Of a stretch of DNA of 64,000 nucleotides, positions 8,420-15,893 are shown piece after piece. The position numbers and the translations under genes are program-made. Each line of letters opens with the position of its first letter. Positions within the stretch are counted from its first letter, which is position 1. The notes under the pieces are model-generated. The model made no database searches, was not told the origin of the DNA, and was given only the letters and a program-made list of their open reading frames with translations. This stretch comes from Candidatus Korarchaeum sp. (GTDB taxonomy: Archaea; Korarchaeota; Korarchaeia; Korarchaeales; Korarchaeaceae): the NCBI GenBank assembly GCA_020833055.1, contig JAJHQZ010000001.1, positions 186,001 to 250,000 on the forward strand. Reading direction: 5' to 3'.

Positions 8420-8527
8420 CCGTTGTCAGATAGTTATTAATTTATAACTACCCGTTCCACCTCAGCCTTTTAAGGCTTCGGTGACCTTCAGGGGCAACGA
8501 GGCTCCTATCATAGAAAGCAGAATTCA
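8420..8527 (-). mobile_element. Right-end relic of an IS605/TnpB-type element (copy 1)
   Basis: Read on the minus strand, the block gives a short C-terminal remnant (GASLPLKVTEALKG then TGA at 8464-8462), then a GGTGGAACGG linker, then an inverted repeat (TAGTTAT at 8431-8437 against ATAACTA at 8444-8450) and a GACAACGG tail. The same order and much of the sequence recur at 38054-38136, where the coding part is recognisable as the TnpB zinc finger. An imperfect subterminal palindrome followed by a short tail is typical of IS200/IS605 right ends, a region that in TnpB systems also encodes the guide RNA. No intact tnpB or tnpA remains. Confidence 0.6.
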
Positions 8528-8695
8528 TGAGAGTGTACGACATACCTTTGGACTGATAGGGGTATTAACTCTTAGCGATAGATCTATGCACTTAACATCG
8601 ATCAATTTTCGTTGTCTCAAACACAGATGAAGTCCATAGAGAAGACTGAATAAAAAACAGCCTGCCTGGGCCCCTATGAAAAGGGATTGAGGGGG

Positions 8696-8899
8696 TTAAG
8701 GTATCTTCACCTCCCTAAATTTCTCGCTAGCTTGCATCCCCCCGACCCCCCAGTTCTCCATGGGGATCTCGTGTATTATGATCTCGACAGCTTCAGCCGG
8801 TATCCCGAGCTCTGCGAAGACTCTCGTTATCCCCTCTATTATCTTCCTCTTGGAAGCATCTGAAAAGCCTCTCCACACATTCACGATCACTACGGGCAT
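8696..8899 (-). CDS. 4-oxalocrotonate tautomerase family protein
   Basis: A 67-residue protein of the minimal tautomerase fold. The initiator Met is followed by Pro, the catalytic general base of the family (MPVVIVNVWRG), with SDASKRKIIEGITRVFAELG as the helix and AVEIIIHEIPMENWGVGG as the second strand and loop. Such proteins keto-enol tautomerise small carboxylates, but archaeal members usually have unknown substrates. It lies 44 bp downstream of the rps27ae stop on the same strand, so it could be the last gene of the S24e-S27ae operon. Confidence 0.88.
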   Translation of the reverse strand: MPVVIVNVWRGFSDASKRKIIEGITRVFAELGIPAEAVEIIIHEIPMENWGVGGMQASEKFREVKIP

Positions 8900-8943
8900 A
8901 TGTTAAAAGCCAATAATCAGGATAAAAAATTCCTAAACTATGG

Positions 8944-9108
8944 CTATCCCTTCCCTTTAAATTCAGTGTAACCGCATCCCCCGCAGCTGTACCTATTCTC
9001 ATGCTCAGCCATGAAGCGGCCGCACCTAGGGCACTGCCTCCTCTTCCTCACTAACTTACCCCCTTCTACTGAGTAATACTTCCAAGCTTGGACTGGCTTA
9101 TGCTTCAA
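8944..9108 (-). CDS. rps27ae: Ribosomal protein S27ae
   Basis: A 54-residue zinc-ribbon protein of the 30S subunit, here without the ubiquitin fusion seen in eukaryotes. From a TTG start the frame reads [17 protein letters not shown], then [14 protein letters not shown] and [11 protein letters not shown], giving the four zinc cysteines at about 26, 29, 42 and 45. The TTG overlaps the stop of rps24e (TTGA), so the two are translationally coupled. Order and spacing match the conserved archaeal S24e-S27ae pair. Confidence 0.95.
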   Translation of the reverse strand: MKHKPVQAWKYYSVEGGKLVRKRRQCPRCGRFMAEHENRYSCGGCGYTEFKGKG

Positions 9109-9392
9109 GCAGCCTCCCCTCCTTCATCCCTCCTTATTATATGTTTGGGCTCTATCAGCAGAGCCATCGCCCTGCTATGATAGACCATAGCCATGACAGT
9201 AGCTTCTTCCTTCCCGTACTCAGTAGATATCCTCCTTATGAAGATATTACCCGGAGCCTTACCTAACTGCTTCGCTAATATTTCCCTTATCTCCTTCCTA
9301 GATGGAGTTCCCCCCTTAAACTTAATCTTAGCTATTACCTCCTCTCTCTTCAGTAGCGGGTTTTCCCTTCTCCTCACGAACTCCAGTTCCAT
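9105..9392 (-). CDS. rps24e: Ribosomal protein S24e
   Basis: A 30S subunit protein of 95 residues, the usual archaeal length. Family marks are the [19 protein letters not shown] start, the [17 protein letters not shown] helix near 29-45, and [22 protein letters not shown] near 53-73. It is followed by rps27ae with a TTGA overlap. Upstream lies spt4; the run spt4, S24e, S27ae is a standard archaeal transcription/translation cluster. Confidence 0.96.
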   Translation of the reverse strand: MELEFVRRRENPLLKREEVIAKIKFKGGTPSRKEIREILAKQLGKAPGNIFIRRISTEYGKEEATVMAMVYHSRAMALLIEPKHIIRRDEGGEAA

Positions 9393-9467
9393 TTACTTCA
9401 CCACCTCACGGAGCTACTCTCCCTTTTTATAGATTTCTGACCTAAGTGTCGATTAGCTCATGAGACA

Positions 9468-9674
9468 TTAATATACCTTAAGGGCGTAAATTCCAGCTTT
9501 TTCATGTCCTAATGTCTTAGCTACTTGAGATTTGAATGGATCGACTATAGCTACGATCCCCTCCCAATTGTAAGTGAAGTCATTGGACCCGCACACTGGG
9601 CAGACCTCATCCTTATCCTCACAAATGGCCTTACAATTCCTACAGGCTTTATACTTCACAAGATCACCTCGCAA
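9468..9674 (-). CDS. spt4: Transcription elongation factor Spt4 (RpoE'')
   Basis: Spt4 pairs with Spt5/NusG on the RNA polymerase clamp to raise processivity. The 68 residues hold a zinc ribbon with CRNCKAIC and CPVCGSNDF, followed by NWEGIVAIVDPFKSQVAK, whose D-P-x-x-S-x-x-A-K segment is diagnostic of the family. Its partner Spt5 is encoded at 17342. In many archaea spt4 directly follows rpoE1; here a gap of about 1 kb separates them. Confidence 0.95.
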   Translation of the reverse strand: MRGDLVKYKACRNCKAICEDKDEVCPVCGSNDFTYNWEGIVAIVDPFKSQVAKTLGHEKAGIYALKVY

Positions 9675-10545
9675 GGGGACTACCGATTTTCAGTCCTAAA
9701 ATGGAAGCTGTGGTAGGTTTAAATACTTTCTCCTTCTCTAAAGACAGGACATAAGGTTTCAGAAAAGGTGAATAAAAAAGCTAGTTCTACCGAAAGAGCT
9801 TTATATCAAATACCAGGCTATCCCTCGGACTCTCCTACAACTTTGCTGGGACAGTTAAGTCCGGGCTGAAGAGAAGGGCACTTATTTAGAAGGAGCTTCA
9901 GTGACTCCATTATAATTGCAGAAGGAAGCTTAACATATACTCTCAGATAGTTGAATTTGTAAAGAATTCAAACCTTAAGCTAAGATATTCGAATTAGCTT
10001 ATCCATTAGAGCTAGGGGGGAGAGCTATTGATCGGAGAAGTCCAGAGAGTGGAGGGGTGAAGCTCATAGAGTGAGGTACCTTCTCGTTTCAATAATCGGA
10101 GTTAAAAAGCCTGAGTGGATTAAACCGGAGTCATTATCAGCGCGGATCAGGGCTTAGAAACTCGCGATAGTAACGATATTGAGAATTGAGGCCAAGATCT
10201 ATAGAGAGTGAACTCGGCACTCAGGCTGCGATAAGGAATGATCTGGGAGGTTCTCGAGTTGGATAATAGGAAAAACAATAGTGTATATAGAGTGTAAAAC
10301 TAAGCTCAAAGGAATCTCTGCGATAAAGTTAATCCCGCTCATTCCCTAAGTATGTCATACCTGCAGCGAAGGGAAGTTTTCCTCCGTATTCGAGCGTGAG
10401 TTTCGCGGGGTGGAGTACGATGCAGATTATAATGCATTTGTGAACATAACTAGGAGAGTTACAACTGAAAATCTCGTCTTTAAAGGCGGATGAGTAGAGA
10501 ATATTATGAACTCCCTTTGTTTGATTATATATTCATAACCCCGAG
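9675..10545. other. Large non-coding gap between spt4 and rpoE1
   Basis: No frame of convincing length or family was found on either strand over about 870 bp. Stop codons are frequent and the composition is AT-rich. One notable structure is a nested inverted repeat: AGCTTAA at 9927-9933 with TTAAGCT at 9975-9981 encloses TTGAATT at 9951-9957 with AATTCAA at 9965-9971. A TATA-like TTATATATTC at 10525-10533 comes just before the GC-rich stretch described next. Confidence 0.4.
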
Positions 10546-10688
10546 TCCCGTTTGGGATAGGGATAATGGGCTGAGACCCAGCCCGGGGCTGAACCCTCGA
10601 AAGGAGGATATAGCTCCAAACCTCCCCGCACTAGCACACTCGCCATTCATAGCGGGGGAGGAGGTCAGAGAGCTCTCCAGCCGTGGAG
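10546..10688 (+). ncRNA. Candidate structured RNA of unknown type
   Basis: A GC-rich block stands out from AT-rich surroundings, as RNA genes do in thermophiles, and begins about 20 bp after a TATA-like element. It contains several hairpins: TCCC-GTTT-GGGA at 10546-10557, GGGCT/AGCCC at 10568-10584, CCTCCCCGC (10621-10629) with GCGGGGGAGG (10652-10661), and CTCCA-GCCG-TGGAG at 10675-10688. I could not match it to SRP RNA, RNase P RNA or a box H/ACA guide. The strand is uncertain; it may instead be a decayed gene or terminators of the flanking operons. Confidence 0.25.
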
Positions 10689-10692
10689 TAAG

Positions 10693-11247
10693 TTACTCTA
10701 CTACCTCCTCCAATTTCCCGAGTTTAGGTTGCCTCATAGTAAGCGCTACTTTTATCACTGGCTCATTCCTCAGGACTGCTGACGGATCGGGCTTACTCAC
10801 AGCTGTCACTCTTGCCCTGACTATATCCCCAGGCCTGAAGGTGACTTTCAGCTTCCTCCCTTGTATGACCCCCCCTCTATGGACGAAGACATCATCGCCA
10901 AGTTGGGAGATATGGACGAAACCGTTTATAGGGCCTACTGTCACGAAGACCCCGTACTCAACTACGTTCTCAATCTCCCCCTCTATTACTTCATCCTTCA
11001 GTGGAATGTAACTCAATGCTTTGAAATTCGCTCTCACGTAAATATTAGGACTCCCTATGACCGATGTCCCGTAACTCATATCGACTATCTCGAGTATATC
11101 TAATATGAGACCAGCTTCCTTCACGAACCTCCCTACATACTTAGCTCTGAATTGGTTCTTCAGTATCTCCCTCAGATCCTTCCCCAGATCTACGGGCCTT
11201 ATGTAACCTACATCACTCATTTCCACCTCATAGAACAACGATACCAC
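10693..11247 (-). CDS. rpoE1: RNA polymerase subunit Rpo7/RpoE' (Rpb7 homologue)
   Basis: This is the stalk subunit of archaeal RNA polymerase, which binds the nascent RNA and works with Rpo4. The N-terminal tip domain starts with FYEVEMSDVGYIRP and has LKNQFRAKYVGRF near 29-41. The C-terminal half is an S1/OB domain (EGEIENVVEYGVFVTVGPINGFVHISQL near 88-115). The length of 184 residues is standard. The PIN-domain gene lies just upstream on the same strand, a conserved archaeal arrangement. Confidence 0.95.
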   Translation of the reverse strand: MVSLFYEVEMSDVGYIRPVDLGKDLREILKNQFRAKYVGRFVKEAGLILDILEIVDMSYGTSVIGSPNIYVRANFKALSYIPLKDEVIEGEIENVVEYGVFVTVGPINGFVHISQLGDDVFVHRGGVIQGRKLKVTFRPGDIVRARVTAVSKPDPSAVLRNEPVIKVALTMRQPKLGKLEEVVE

Positions 11248-11312
11248 CTTTCATTGCAGCATGACCTAGACGCAGTCCCCTTATTAAAGCTTTTTGGTGA
11301 CTGCTGTTACGA

Positions 11313-11702
11313 TCAATATTCCTCTGAGAGCTTAGATGGATCTTCTAAGATGAGCTTCTTCTTCGCTCTTAAGTAGACAACAGGAATTCCCTCCCTTAAG
11401 AGTTTATTCTTTAATTCTAGGTCAAATGTGGCTACTGCGCATCCTAATTCCTTAGCTGCTCTCACTATATCTTCATCAGCTTCTCTATCGAATTCCTCTA
11501 GCACTCTAACTCCGTACCTCCTCACCACTTCCATAGCCACTTTAGCCCCCCTCTTCCTCTCAGCTAATTTCTCTAACTCTCTGATCACAGACTTAGTCGT
11601 GATCAACTCTGCCTTGGGATAGATCGAGATCAATTCCTCCATCCCTACGGAGAGCTCCGTTATTCCTAGAAGGAAGGAGGAATCCAATAGTACTCTCCTC
11701 AT
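11313..11702 (-). CDS. PIN-domain protein, Fcf1/VapC9-like
   Basis: A predicted ribonuclease of the archaeal PIN family that resembles the eukaryotic rRNA-processing factor Fcf1/Utp24. Acidic metal-binding positions are visible: LLDSSFL (Asp6), SVIRELEKLAE (Glu near 42), DREADEDIVRAAKELG (Asp near 78-80) and VATFDLELKNKL (Asp near 95). The length of 129 residues is typical. It precedes rpoE1 in the same direction, and this housekeeping context, without an antitoxin gene, favours rRNA processing over a toxin role. Confidence 0.88.
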   Translation of the reverse strand: MRRVLLDSSFLLGITELSVGMEELISIYPKAELITTKSVIRELEKLAERKRGAKVAMEVVRRYGVRVLEEFDREADEDIVRAAKELGCAVATFDLELKNKLLREGIPVVYLRAKKKLILEDPSKLSEEY

Positions 11703-11713
11703 TGAATCACCTA

Positions 11714-11788
11714 TGGGCCCGGGGGGACTTGAACCCCCGACCTCCCGGTTATCAGCCGGGCGCCCTGACCAGTCTGAGCCACGGGCCC
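11714..11788 (-). tRNA. tRNA-Ile (GAT)
   Basis: The minus strand folds into a full cloverleaf. The acceptor is GGGCCCG/CGGGCCC with A73, the anticodon loop is CTGATAA (anticodon GAT), and the T arm contains GGTTCAAGTCC. There is no intron and CCA is not encoded. It sits between the PIN gene and tRNA-Ala. Confidence 0.95.
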
Positions 11789-11914
11789 CACTTACTTACA
11801 GCTCACAATTTAAAAAACTCAACTCCCCGGTGATGCGACTCTATCTATTAAATTGGGTCTTGGAATTACCTCCCGAATCTCCTCACTGTGATGAGATCGT
11901 GATTTTCGTTTTAA

Positions 11915-11987
11915 TGGACCGGGCGGGATTCGAACCCGCGACCTCCGCCTTGCGAAGGCGGCGCGCTACCAACTGCGCCACCGGCCC
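11915..11987 (-). tRNA. tRNA-Ala (CGC)
   Basis: Cloverleaf on the minus strand with acceptor GGGCCGG/CCGGTCC; this contains the G3:U70 pair that identifies alanine tRNA. The anticodon loop is TTCGCAA (anticodon CGC) on a CCGCC/GGCGG stem, and the discriminator is A. No intron. Confidence 0.95.
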
Positions 11988-12015
11988 AGTATTGATTGAA
12001 TTGAACTTTTAAAAT

Positions 12016-13248
12016 TTAATCTCTCATCTCATACCTCAATATCGCTACTATCCCGCCTAGAGACCTGAGCTGTATACCCCACTCAGTATTAGGGCTTATT
12101 ACGTAAACCTCAGCGCCGGCTTGCTTCCCCATCTCCCCGAAATATTCCACTAGATCTACTTCCTCAACGCTATAGCTAGTAGCCCTGCAATTCGGACACT
12201 CCCAAGAGTTTACCGTCTCCTCCCTCCTCAATATCTTCCCCTCTTCATAACCGCAGATCTCACACCTCACTCTCACTTTCTTCATGGGAAGCTCCTCCAT
12301 TATCAGTATTTTCTCAGCTGCTCCAGATTCTATAGCTCTCTCTACCTCTCTGAACCCATAAGCCACTCTATTCGGGTTCTTAGCTAAGAGGCTGAAGACC
12401 TCCTCCACGAGCTTCCTCTCCTTGTGTAAAGTGGATTCCTTCAGTAGATCCTCTGACTTCATTATGAGTTCCCTTAACCCCTGTTCCTCGGTGTAAGATA
12501 GCGGAAGGTTCGCTATGACTTTCCCCTTCAGCCTGTAGTCTAAGTAATTACCCTCCTCGAACCTCTCCCTAGCATCTCCAGGACCGCCTATTATTATGCC
12601 CTCTAGCTCATCCAAGATGGGGAGGAAGGTCTCATTAGCTCTCATCCCCAATCTCTTGAAGAAATCGTGGACCCTCTCCTCCCTTATCCTCTCAAACCTC
12701 CTCTGACTCTGACCACCCGCGCTGTGCTTCGGGGGTATGTCTGATGTGACCCAGTCCACTATCTCATAATTCGATCCTCTCAGCGTGGCTATCAATCCGC
12801 CTCCCCTATCCATCACTATCAGACCGTAAACTTTCTTCTCCCTCGCCATATCCTCTAGTGGTTCTAAGTAGAACTCATGATCACAGACATATTGGAAGGA
12901 TCTCACTGGTTCAGGGGGCTCTATCACGTATATCTCTATCTTCTCAGTTCCCCTGTCCTTCCCCTGAGGTATAGCTCCACAGAATATCACTAGTCCATTG
13001 CTAGGTATCTCCTTATACAATTTCAGCCTCTGTATTATGCTCTCTATGGAGCTCTGAACGTTCTTCCTCGTTAGTTTATCCTTTATGTTCCCTGCTTGAT
13101 CGTACTCATCCCTCAAGTACTTGATCACGTCGTACACATTCTTATTCGGAGGTATATAGAGTGATATTAACTCAGTCCCCCTCCCCACTTTAGCCTTCAG
13201 GTCCTTCAGAAGTTTCTTGAACTCATACCTCTCATACATTAGGGACAT
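12016..13248 (-). CDS. prf1: Peptide chain release factor aRF1
   Basis: aRF1 recognises all three stop codons and triggers peptide release. At 410 residues it is the normal archaeal length. Domain 1 includes GNIKDKLTRKNVQSSIESI, whose NIKS motif appears here as NIKD with a following K. Domain 2 has the peptidyl-transferase motif GGQSQRRFERIREE near 180. Domain 3 carries a zinc pair, CEICGYEEG and CPNCRA. The NIKD variant is worth checking, since the last Ser of NIKS is replaced by Asp. It is divergent from the GlmU-like gene with a short shared promoter region. Confidence 0.95.
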   Translation of the reverse strand: MSLMYERYEFKKLLKDLKAKVGRGTELISLYIPPNKNVYDVIKYLRDEYDQAGNIKDKLTRKNVQSSIESIIQRLKLYKEIPSNGLVIFCGAIPQGKDRGTEKIEIYVIEPPEPVRSFQYVCDHEFYLEPLEDMAREKKVYGLIVMDRGGGLIATLRGSNYEIVDWVTSDIPPKHSAGGQSQRRFERIREERVHDFFKRLGMRANETFLPILDELEGIIIGGPGDARERFEEGNYLDYRLKGKVIANLPLSYTEEQGLRELIMKSEDLLKESTLHKERKLVEEVFSLLAKNPNRVAYGFREVERAIESGAAEKILIMEELPMKKVRVRCEICGYEEGKILRREETVNSWECPNCRATSYSVEEVDLVEYFGEMGKQAGAEVYVISPNTEWGIQLRSLGGIVAILRYEMRD

Positions 13249-13281
13249 TTTCCCATTCCGGTGCTAGGACCTCTCTCATAA

Positions 13282-13290
13282 TTTAAAAGT
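13282..13290 (+). promoter_or_regulatory. TATA box of the GlmU-like gene
   Basis: TTTAAAAGT lies about 26 bases before the GTG at 13311 and only about 11 bases before the ATG at 13296. In a leaderless archaeal gene this favours GTG 13311 as the true start. Confidence 0.4.
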
Positions 13291-13310
13291 TATATATGCT
13301 AAGCTATTGC

Positions 13311-14489
13311 GTGCAGTTAGTGATCTTCGAGGACCGAGGAGTCGATTCCCTGAGCCCTATAACGGATCTGATACCCATGCAAGAAGTTATAGTTGGTGGA
13401 GCGAAGCAATTCATCAGATTGGAGAGATACCTGAATATGGAGAGTAAGTGGATCGTGAGAGACCACATGATAGCTAGAGTACCTGAGTCTAGGAAGCCGG
13501 ATTATGGATCACCAGCTATATTGTTGAATTCCAGGCTTCTATCTACGGATCTAAACCTTAAAGGACTTGATTACGGTGAAGCTCTCGTCTGTGGAAACCA
13601 AATAGTCGCGGCTAAGGTCAAGAGCTTGGAGTGGCCTCCAGAATTCGAGAGAGTGAGGCCTTGTGAGGCTAAGTTACTTGAGAATCTATGGGATATCTGC
13701 CCCACTTCTATAGTGGAATACTTGAGGAGCGATTTGATGAGTATTTATGAGAGAGGAGAGATTAGAGTGAACGTTAATGTGATAGGGAGGCATAAAGTAT
13801 TCATAGAGGAGGGAGTGGATATCTTAGGCCCTATAACTATAGACGCTAGAGAGGGACCTGTGATAATAGAGAGAGACGTCCTACTGGAGCCTTACTCTTA
13901 TCTAAAGGGACCCCTCTACATAGGCGCGAGCTCTCAGATAGTAGCCGGTAGCAGGATAGCCGGTAGTTACTTAGGTTTAGCTACTAGAGTGGGTGGTGAG
14001 GTGACCACTAGCATAATATCGGATTACTCGAATAAGTACCACTTGGGGTTCTTAGGCCATAGTTACGTTGGGAGATGGGTGAATATAGGTGCGGGTTCTA
14101 TAACTTCCAATCTGAAGAACACGTACGGGGAGGTGAAAGTCAGGGGCATAGCTACTGGATTGAGCAGGATCGGAGCTTTCATAGGGGATCACGCTAAACT
14201 CTCAATAGGAACTCTGACATATGCTGGTACTGTGATAGGCACGGCATCGCATGTCCACGGTTTGGTGAGGGAGGAAGTGCCTCCCTTCACGATATACGGG
14301 AGGAGCTTAGGTTGGGAACTAGTTGAGATAGAATTAGATTCTGTCATAAGGACATACAGGAGGATGGCCCCTAGGAGGAACGTTGAGCCCGACCCCGTAG
14401 AGGAGGAACTCTTAGAATCCCTATTCAAGAGAACTGAGGATCTGAGGAGGAAGATGGGTGTCAGAAAGGGCAAGCTAGGGGAAAGTTGA
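13311..14489 (+). CDS. GlmU-like sugar nucleotidyl/acyltransferase with left-handed beta-helix
   Basis: The C-terminal two thirds are a hexapeptide-repeat left-handed beta-helix (VDILGPITI, GPVIIERDVLLEPYSYLKGP, GHSYVGRWVNIGAGSITSN) closely like the acetyltransferase part of GlmU, including the NIGAG-x-x-T/S-N signature near residue 260. The N-terminal part (QLVIFEDRGVDSLSPITDL) resembles the alternative GlmU family known from Bacteroidetes and lacks the usual G-x-G-T-R-M pyrophosphorylase loop. A role in UDP-GlcNAc or similar nucleotide-sugar synthesis is inferred. The start is set at GTG 13311 from the promoter spacing and the family N-terminus; ATG 13296 would add five residues. A tRNA-Cys lies immediately after the stop on the other strand. 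Confidence 0.75.
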   Translation: MQLVIFEDRGVDSLSPITDLIPMQEVIVGGAKQFIRLERYLNMESKWIVRDHMIARVPESRKPDYGSPAILLNSRLLSTDLNLKGLDYGEALVCGNQIVAAKVKSLEWPPEFERVRPCEAKLLENLWDICPTSIVEYLRSDLMSIYERGEIRVNVNVIGRHKVFIEEGVDILGPITIDAREGPVIIERDVLLEPYSYLKGPLYIGASSQIVAGSRIAGSYLGLATRVGGEVTTSIISDYSNKYHLGFLGHSYVGRWVNIGAGSITSNLKNTYGEVKVRGIATGLSRIGAFIGDHAKLSIGTLTYAGTVIGTASHVHGLVREEVPPFTIYGRSLGWELVEIELDSVIRTYRRMAPRRNVEPDPVEEELLESLFKRTEDLRRKMGVRKGKLGES

Positions 14490-14561
14490 AGCCGGGTGGG
14501 GGATTCGAACCCCCGTCTACGGGTCTGCAGCCCGCTGCCTGTACCGCTCGGCCAACCCGGC
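14490..14561 (-). tRNA. tRNA-Cys (GCA)
   Basis: Minus-strand cloverleaf with acceptor GCCGGGT/ACCCGGC and U73, the cysteine discriminator. The anticodon loop CTGCAGA gives GCA. It begins one base after the stop of the convergent GlmU-like gene. No intron. Confidence 0.95.
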
Positions 14562-14783
14562 ACCTCTATTACACATTCCAGCCTAATAATCTTTATCATC
14601 CGTAAATATCGAGAGAACTTAGATATTTTAAAAATTTTTAACATAAATTTCAAGTTTCATTATTTATTACCATAATATCACGATTAGCTGTTCTTATCTT
14701 CCCCAAACTGCAGACCTCCACCCGATACTCCTAGGAAATTTTATATTTTGAGAAGCATTAGGAGAATAGAACCCCCAGTATGT

Positions 14784-14858
14784 GGGCCCGTAGCTCAGCA
14801 AGGATAGAGCGGCGGCCTCCTAAGCCGCAGGTCGAGGGTTCGAGTCCCTCCGGGCCCG
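14784..14858 (+). tRNA. tRNA-Arg (CCT)
   Basis: Cloverleaf with acceptor GGGCCCG/CGGGCCC and G73. The anticodon loop is CTCCTAA (anticodon CCT) on a GCGGC/GCCGC stem. It is the first of three tRNA genes spaced 7-12 bases apart, presumably one transcript. Confidence 0.94.
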
Positions 14859-14865
14859 CTCCGGA

Positions 14866-14939
14866 GCGGCCGTAGTCTAGCCTGGACAGGATGCCGGCCC
14901 CCCAAGCCGGCGACCCGGGTTCAAATCCCGGCGGCCGCA
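14866..14939 (+). tRNA. tRNA-Gly (CCC) with C33
   Basis: Acceptor GCGGCCG/CGGCCGC with A73 and a normal T arm (GGGTTCAAATCCC). The anticodon stem CCGGC/GCCGG holds the loop CCCCCAA, so the anticodon is CCC and the base before it, normally the near-universal U33, is C. Middle gene of the Arg-Gly-His tRNA cluster. Confidence 0.9.
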
Positions 14940-14950
14940 TCCCATTCTCA

Positions 14951-15023
14951 GCCGGGGTGAGGTAGCCTGGTAACCTGGGGGCCTGTGGAGCCCTTAACCC
15001 GGGTTCAAATCCCGGCCCCGGCC
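14951..15023 (+). tRNA. tRNA-His (GTG)
   Basis: Acceptor GCCGGGG/CCCCGGC with C73, as for histidine. The anticodon loop CTGTGGA gives GTG. The genomic base before position 1 is A, so the G-1 identity base is not encoded and would have to be added after transcription, as Thg1-type enzymes do. Confidence 0.94.
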
Positions 15024-15078
15024 TCTTGAGGTGATATACATACAAAATTTTTAAGTTAAATGGGGATATGCGATCAAG

Positions 15079-15598
15079 ATGAGGTACAGATATATCGCCT
15101 TCTCCTCATTGCTCTTGACATCCCTGAGCTCCGCTCCGCAACCCGTATGGGATCTGGGGATAGATAGAGTGAACTTAGCTTTACTACTGTGAAGCAGGGC
15201 GACCCCCTCAAAATAGCTCTACACCAGGAACCATGAGGACAAGCCTCTCTCCGGGATCATAAATGTAACATAATGTAACTATGCAGGTAGATCAACCCAA
15301 GATACCCTCCTTAATGGAGTTCATTTGCATTGGGAATGAGAGCATATGCCCCTCCACGATAGCGCCGGGATTCGGAGGAAGGATCTACCGTCCAGATCCT
15401 CCACATCCTTCGTATTCAGTTTAGATACATCCGAGATCCCACCGGGAGATCATAAACTTTCAATAGAAGTGCGGCCCAAGGGCTACGTTGATCCCAGAGA
15501 TGATAATACCTTATACGATTAGCTTCACCGTAACGGCTACTCAGCCCTCAATACCTGTGGAACTATCTATAATTCCAGCAGCCCTGCTCCTAATATGA
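15079..15598 (+). pseudogene. Decayed gene of a secreted, membrane-anchored CARDB-like protein
   Basis: An ATG at 15079 opens a clear signal peptide (MRYRYIAFSSLLLTSL then SSAP) and about 37 codons before a stop. Coding sense then resumes in shifted frames: TVKQGDPLKIAL near 15185, RNHEDKPLSGIINVT near 15227, an IPPGDHKLSIEVRPKGYVD stretch near 15432-15490, and finally ISFTVTATQP with a hydrophobic tail PAALLLI ending at 15598. The pattern matches the archaeal surface proteins with beta-sandwich repeats and one C-terminal helix, like the partial gene at the start of the window. Several frameshifts and stops make it non-functional as a single protein. Confidence 0.65.
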
Positions 15599-15632
15599 TA
15601 TTAATTCTCAGGAGGAGATCTTAATTTTTGAG

Positions 15633-15705
15633 TGGACCCGGCGGGACTCGAACCCGCGACCTCCGGCTTGCAAAGCCGGCGCTCTACCGCCTGAGCTACG
15701 GGCCC
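15633..15705 (-). tRNA. tRNA-Ala (TGC)
   Basis: Minus-strand cloverleaf with acceptor GGGCCCG/CGGGTCC containing the alanine-specific G3:U70 pair. The anticodon loop TTTGCAA gives TGC. No intron; discriminator A. Confidence 0.95.
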
Positions 15706-15851
15706 TCGCTTATTAGAATTCCACATTAAAAACCTTTGCAGTAGTCGCACTAGGATGATCATAAAATACATTTCTAATAAATCCACTTATAATTTAAATT
15801 TTAAAATTTCAGAGAGGTTTATATATCTTACTTAATAGAGGAAGTACCTTT

Positions 15852-15893
15852 ATGGCAATCGTGAGCGATCCTTTCGTCACACCCGGACCTTAG
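15852..15893 (+). other. Possible 13-codon leader ORF upstream of ftsZ
   Basis: ATG 15852 opens a 13-codon frame ending at TAG 15891-15893. A TTTATATATC element at 15818-15827 is about 26 bases upstream, and a GAGGAAG sits 7 bases before the ATG. A second TATA-like TTTAAATATA follows at 15894-15903 and could drive ftsZ itself. It may be a leader peptide or chance. Confidence 0.2.

Noticed and set aside
10568-10600. TPP riboswitch-like word CTGAGA
   Set aside because: The second conserved TPP element and the overall fold are absent, and no thiamine gene is downstream.
10490-11011. Forward 173-codon frame
   Set aside because: Most of it is the antisense of rpoE1, low-complexity Ser/Pro-rich, with no recognisable domain.
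11713-12012. Forward 99-codon frame
   Set aside because: It is the reverse complement of tRNA-Ile and tRNA-Ala; the PPTSRL/GFEP-type peptides are the familiar artefact of translated tRNA T arms.
14758-15045. Reverse 95-codon frame
   Set aside because: It runs through three tRNA genes on the opposite strand and shows the same tRNA-derived peptide pattern.
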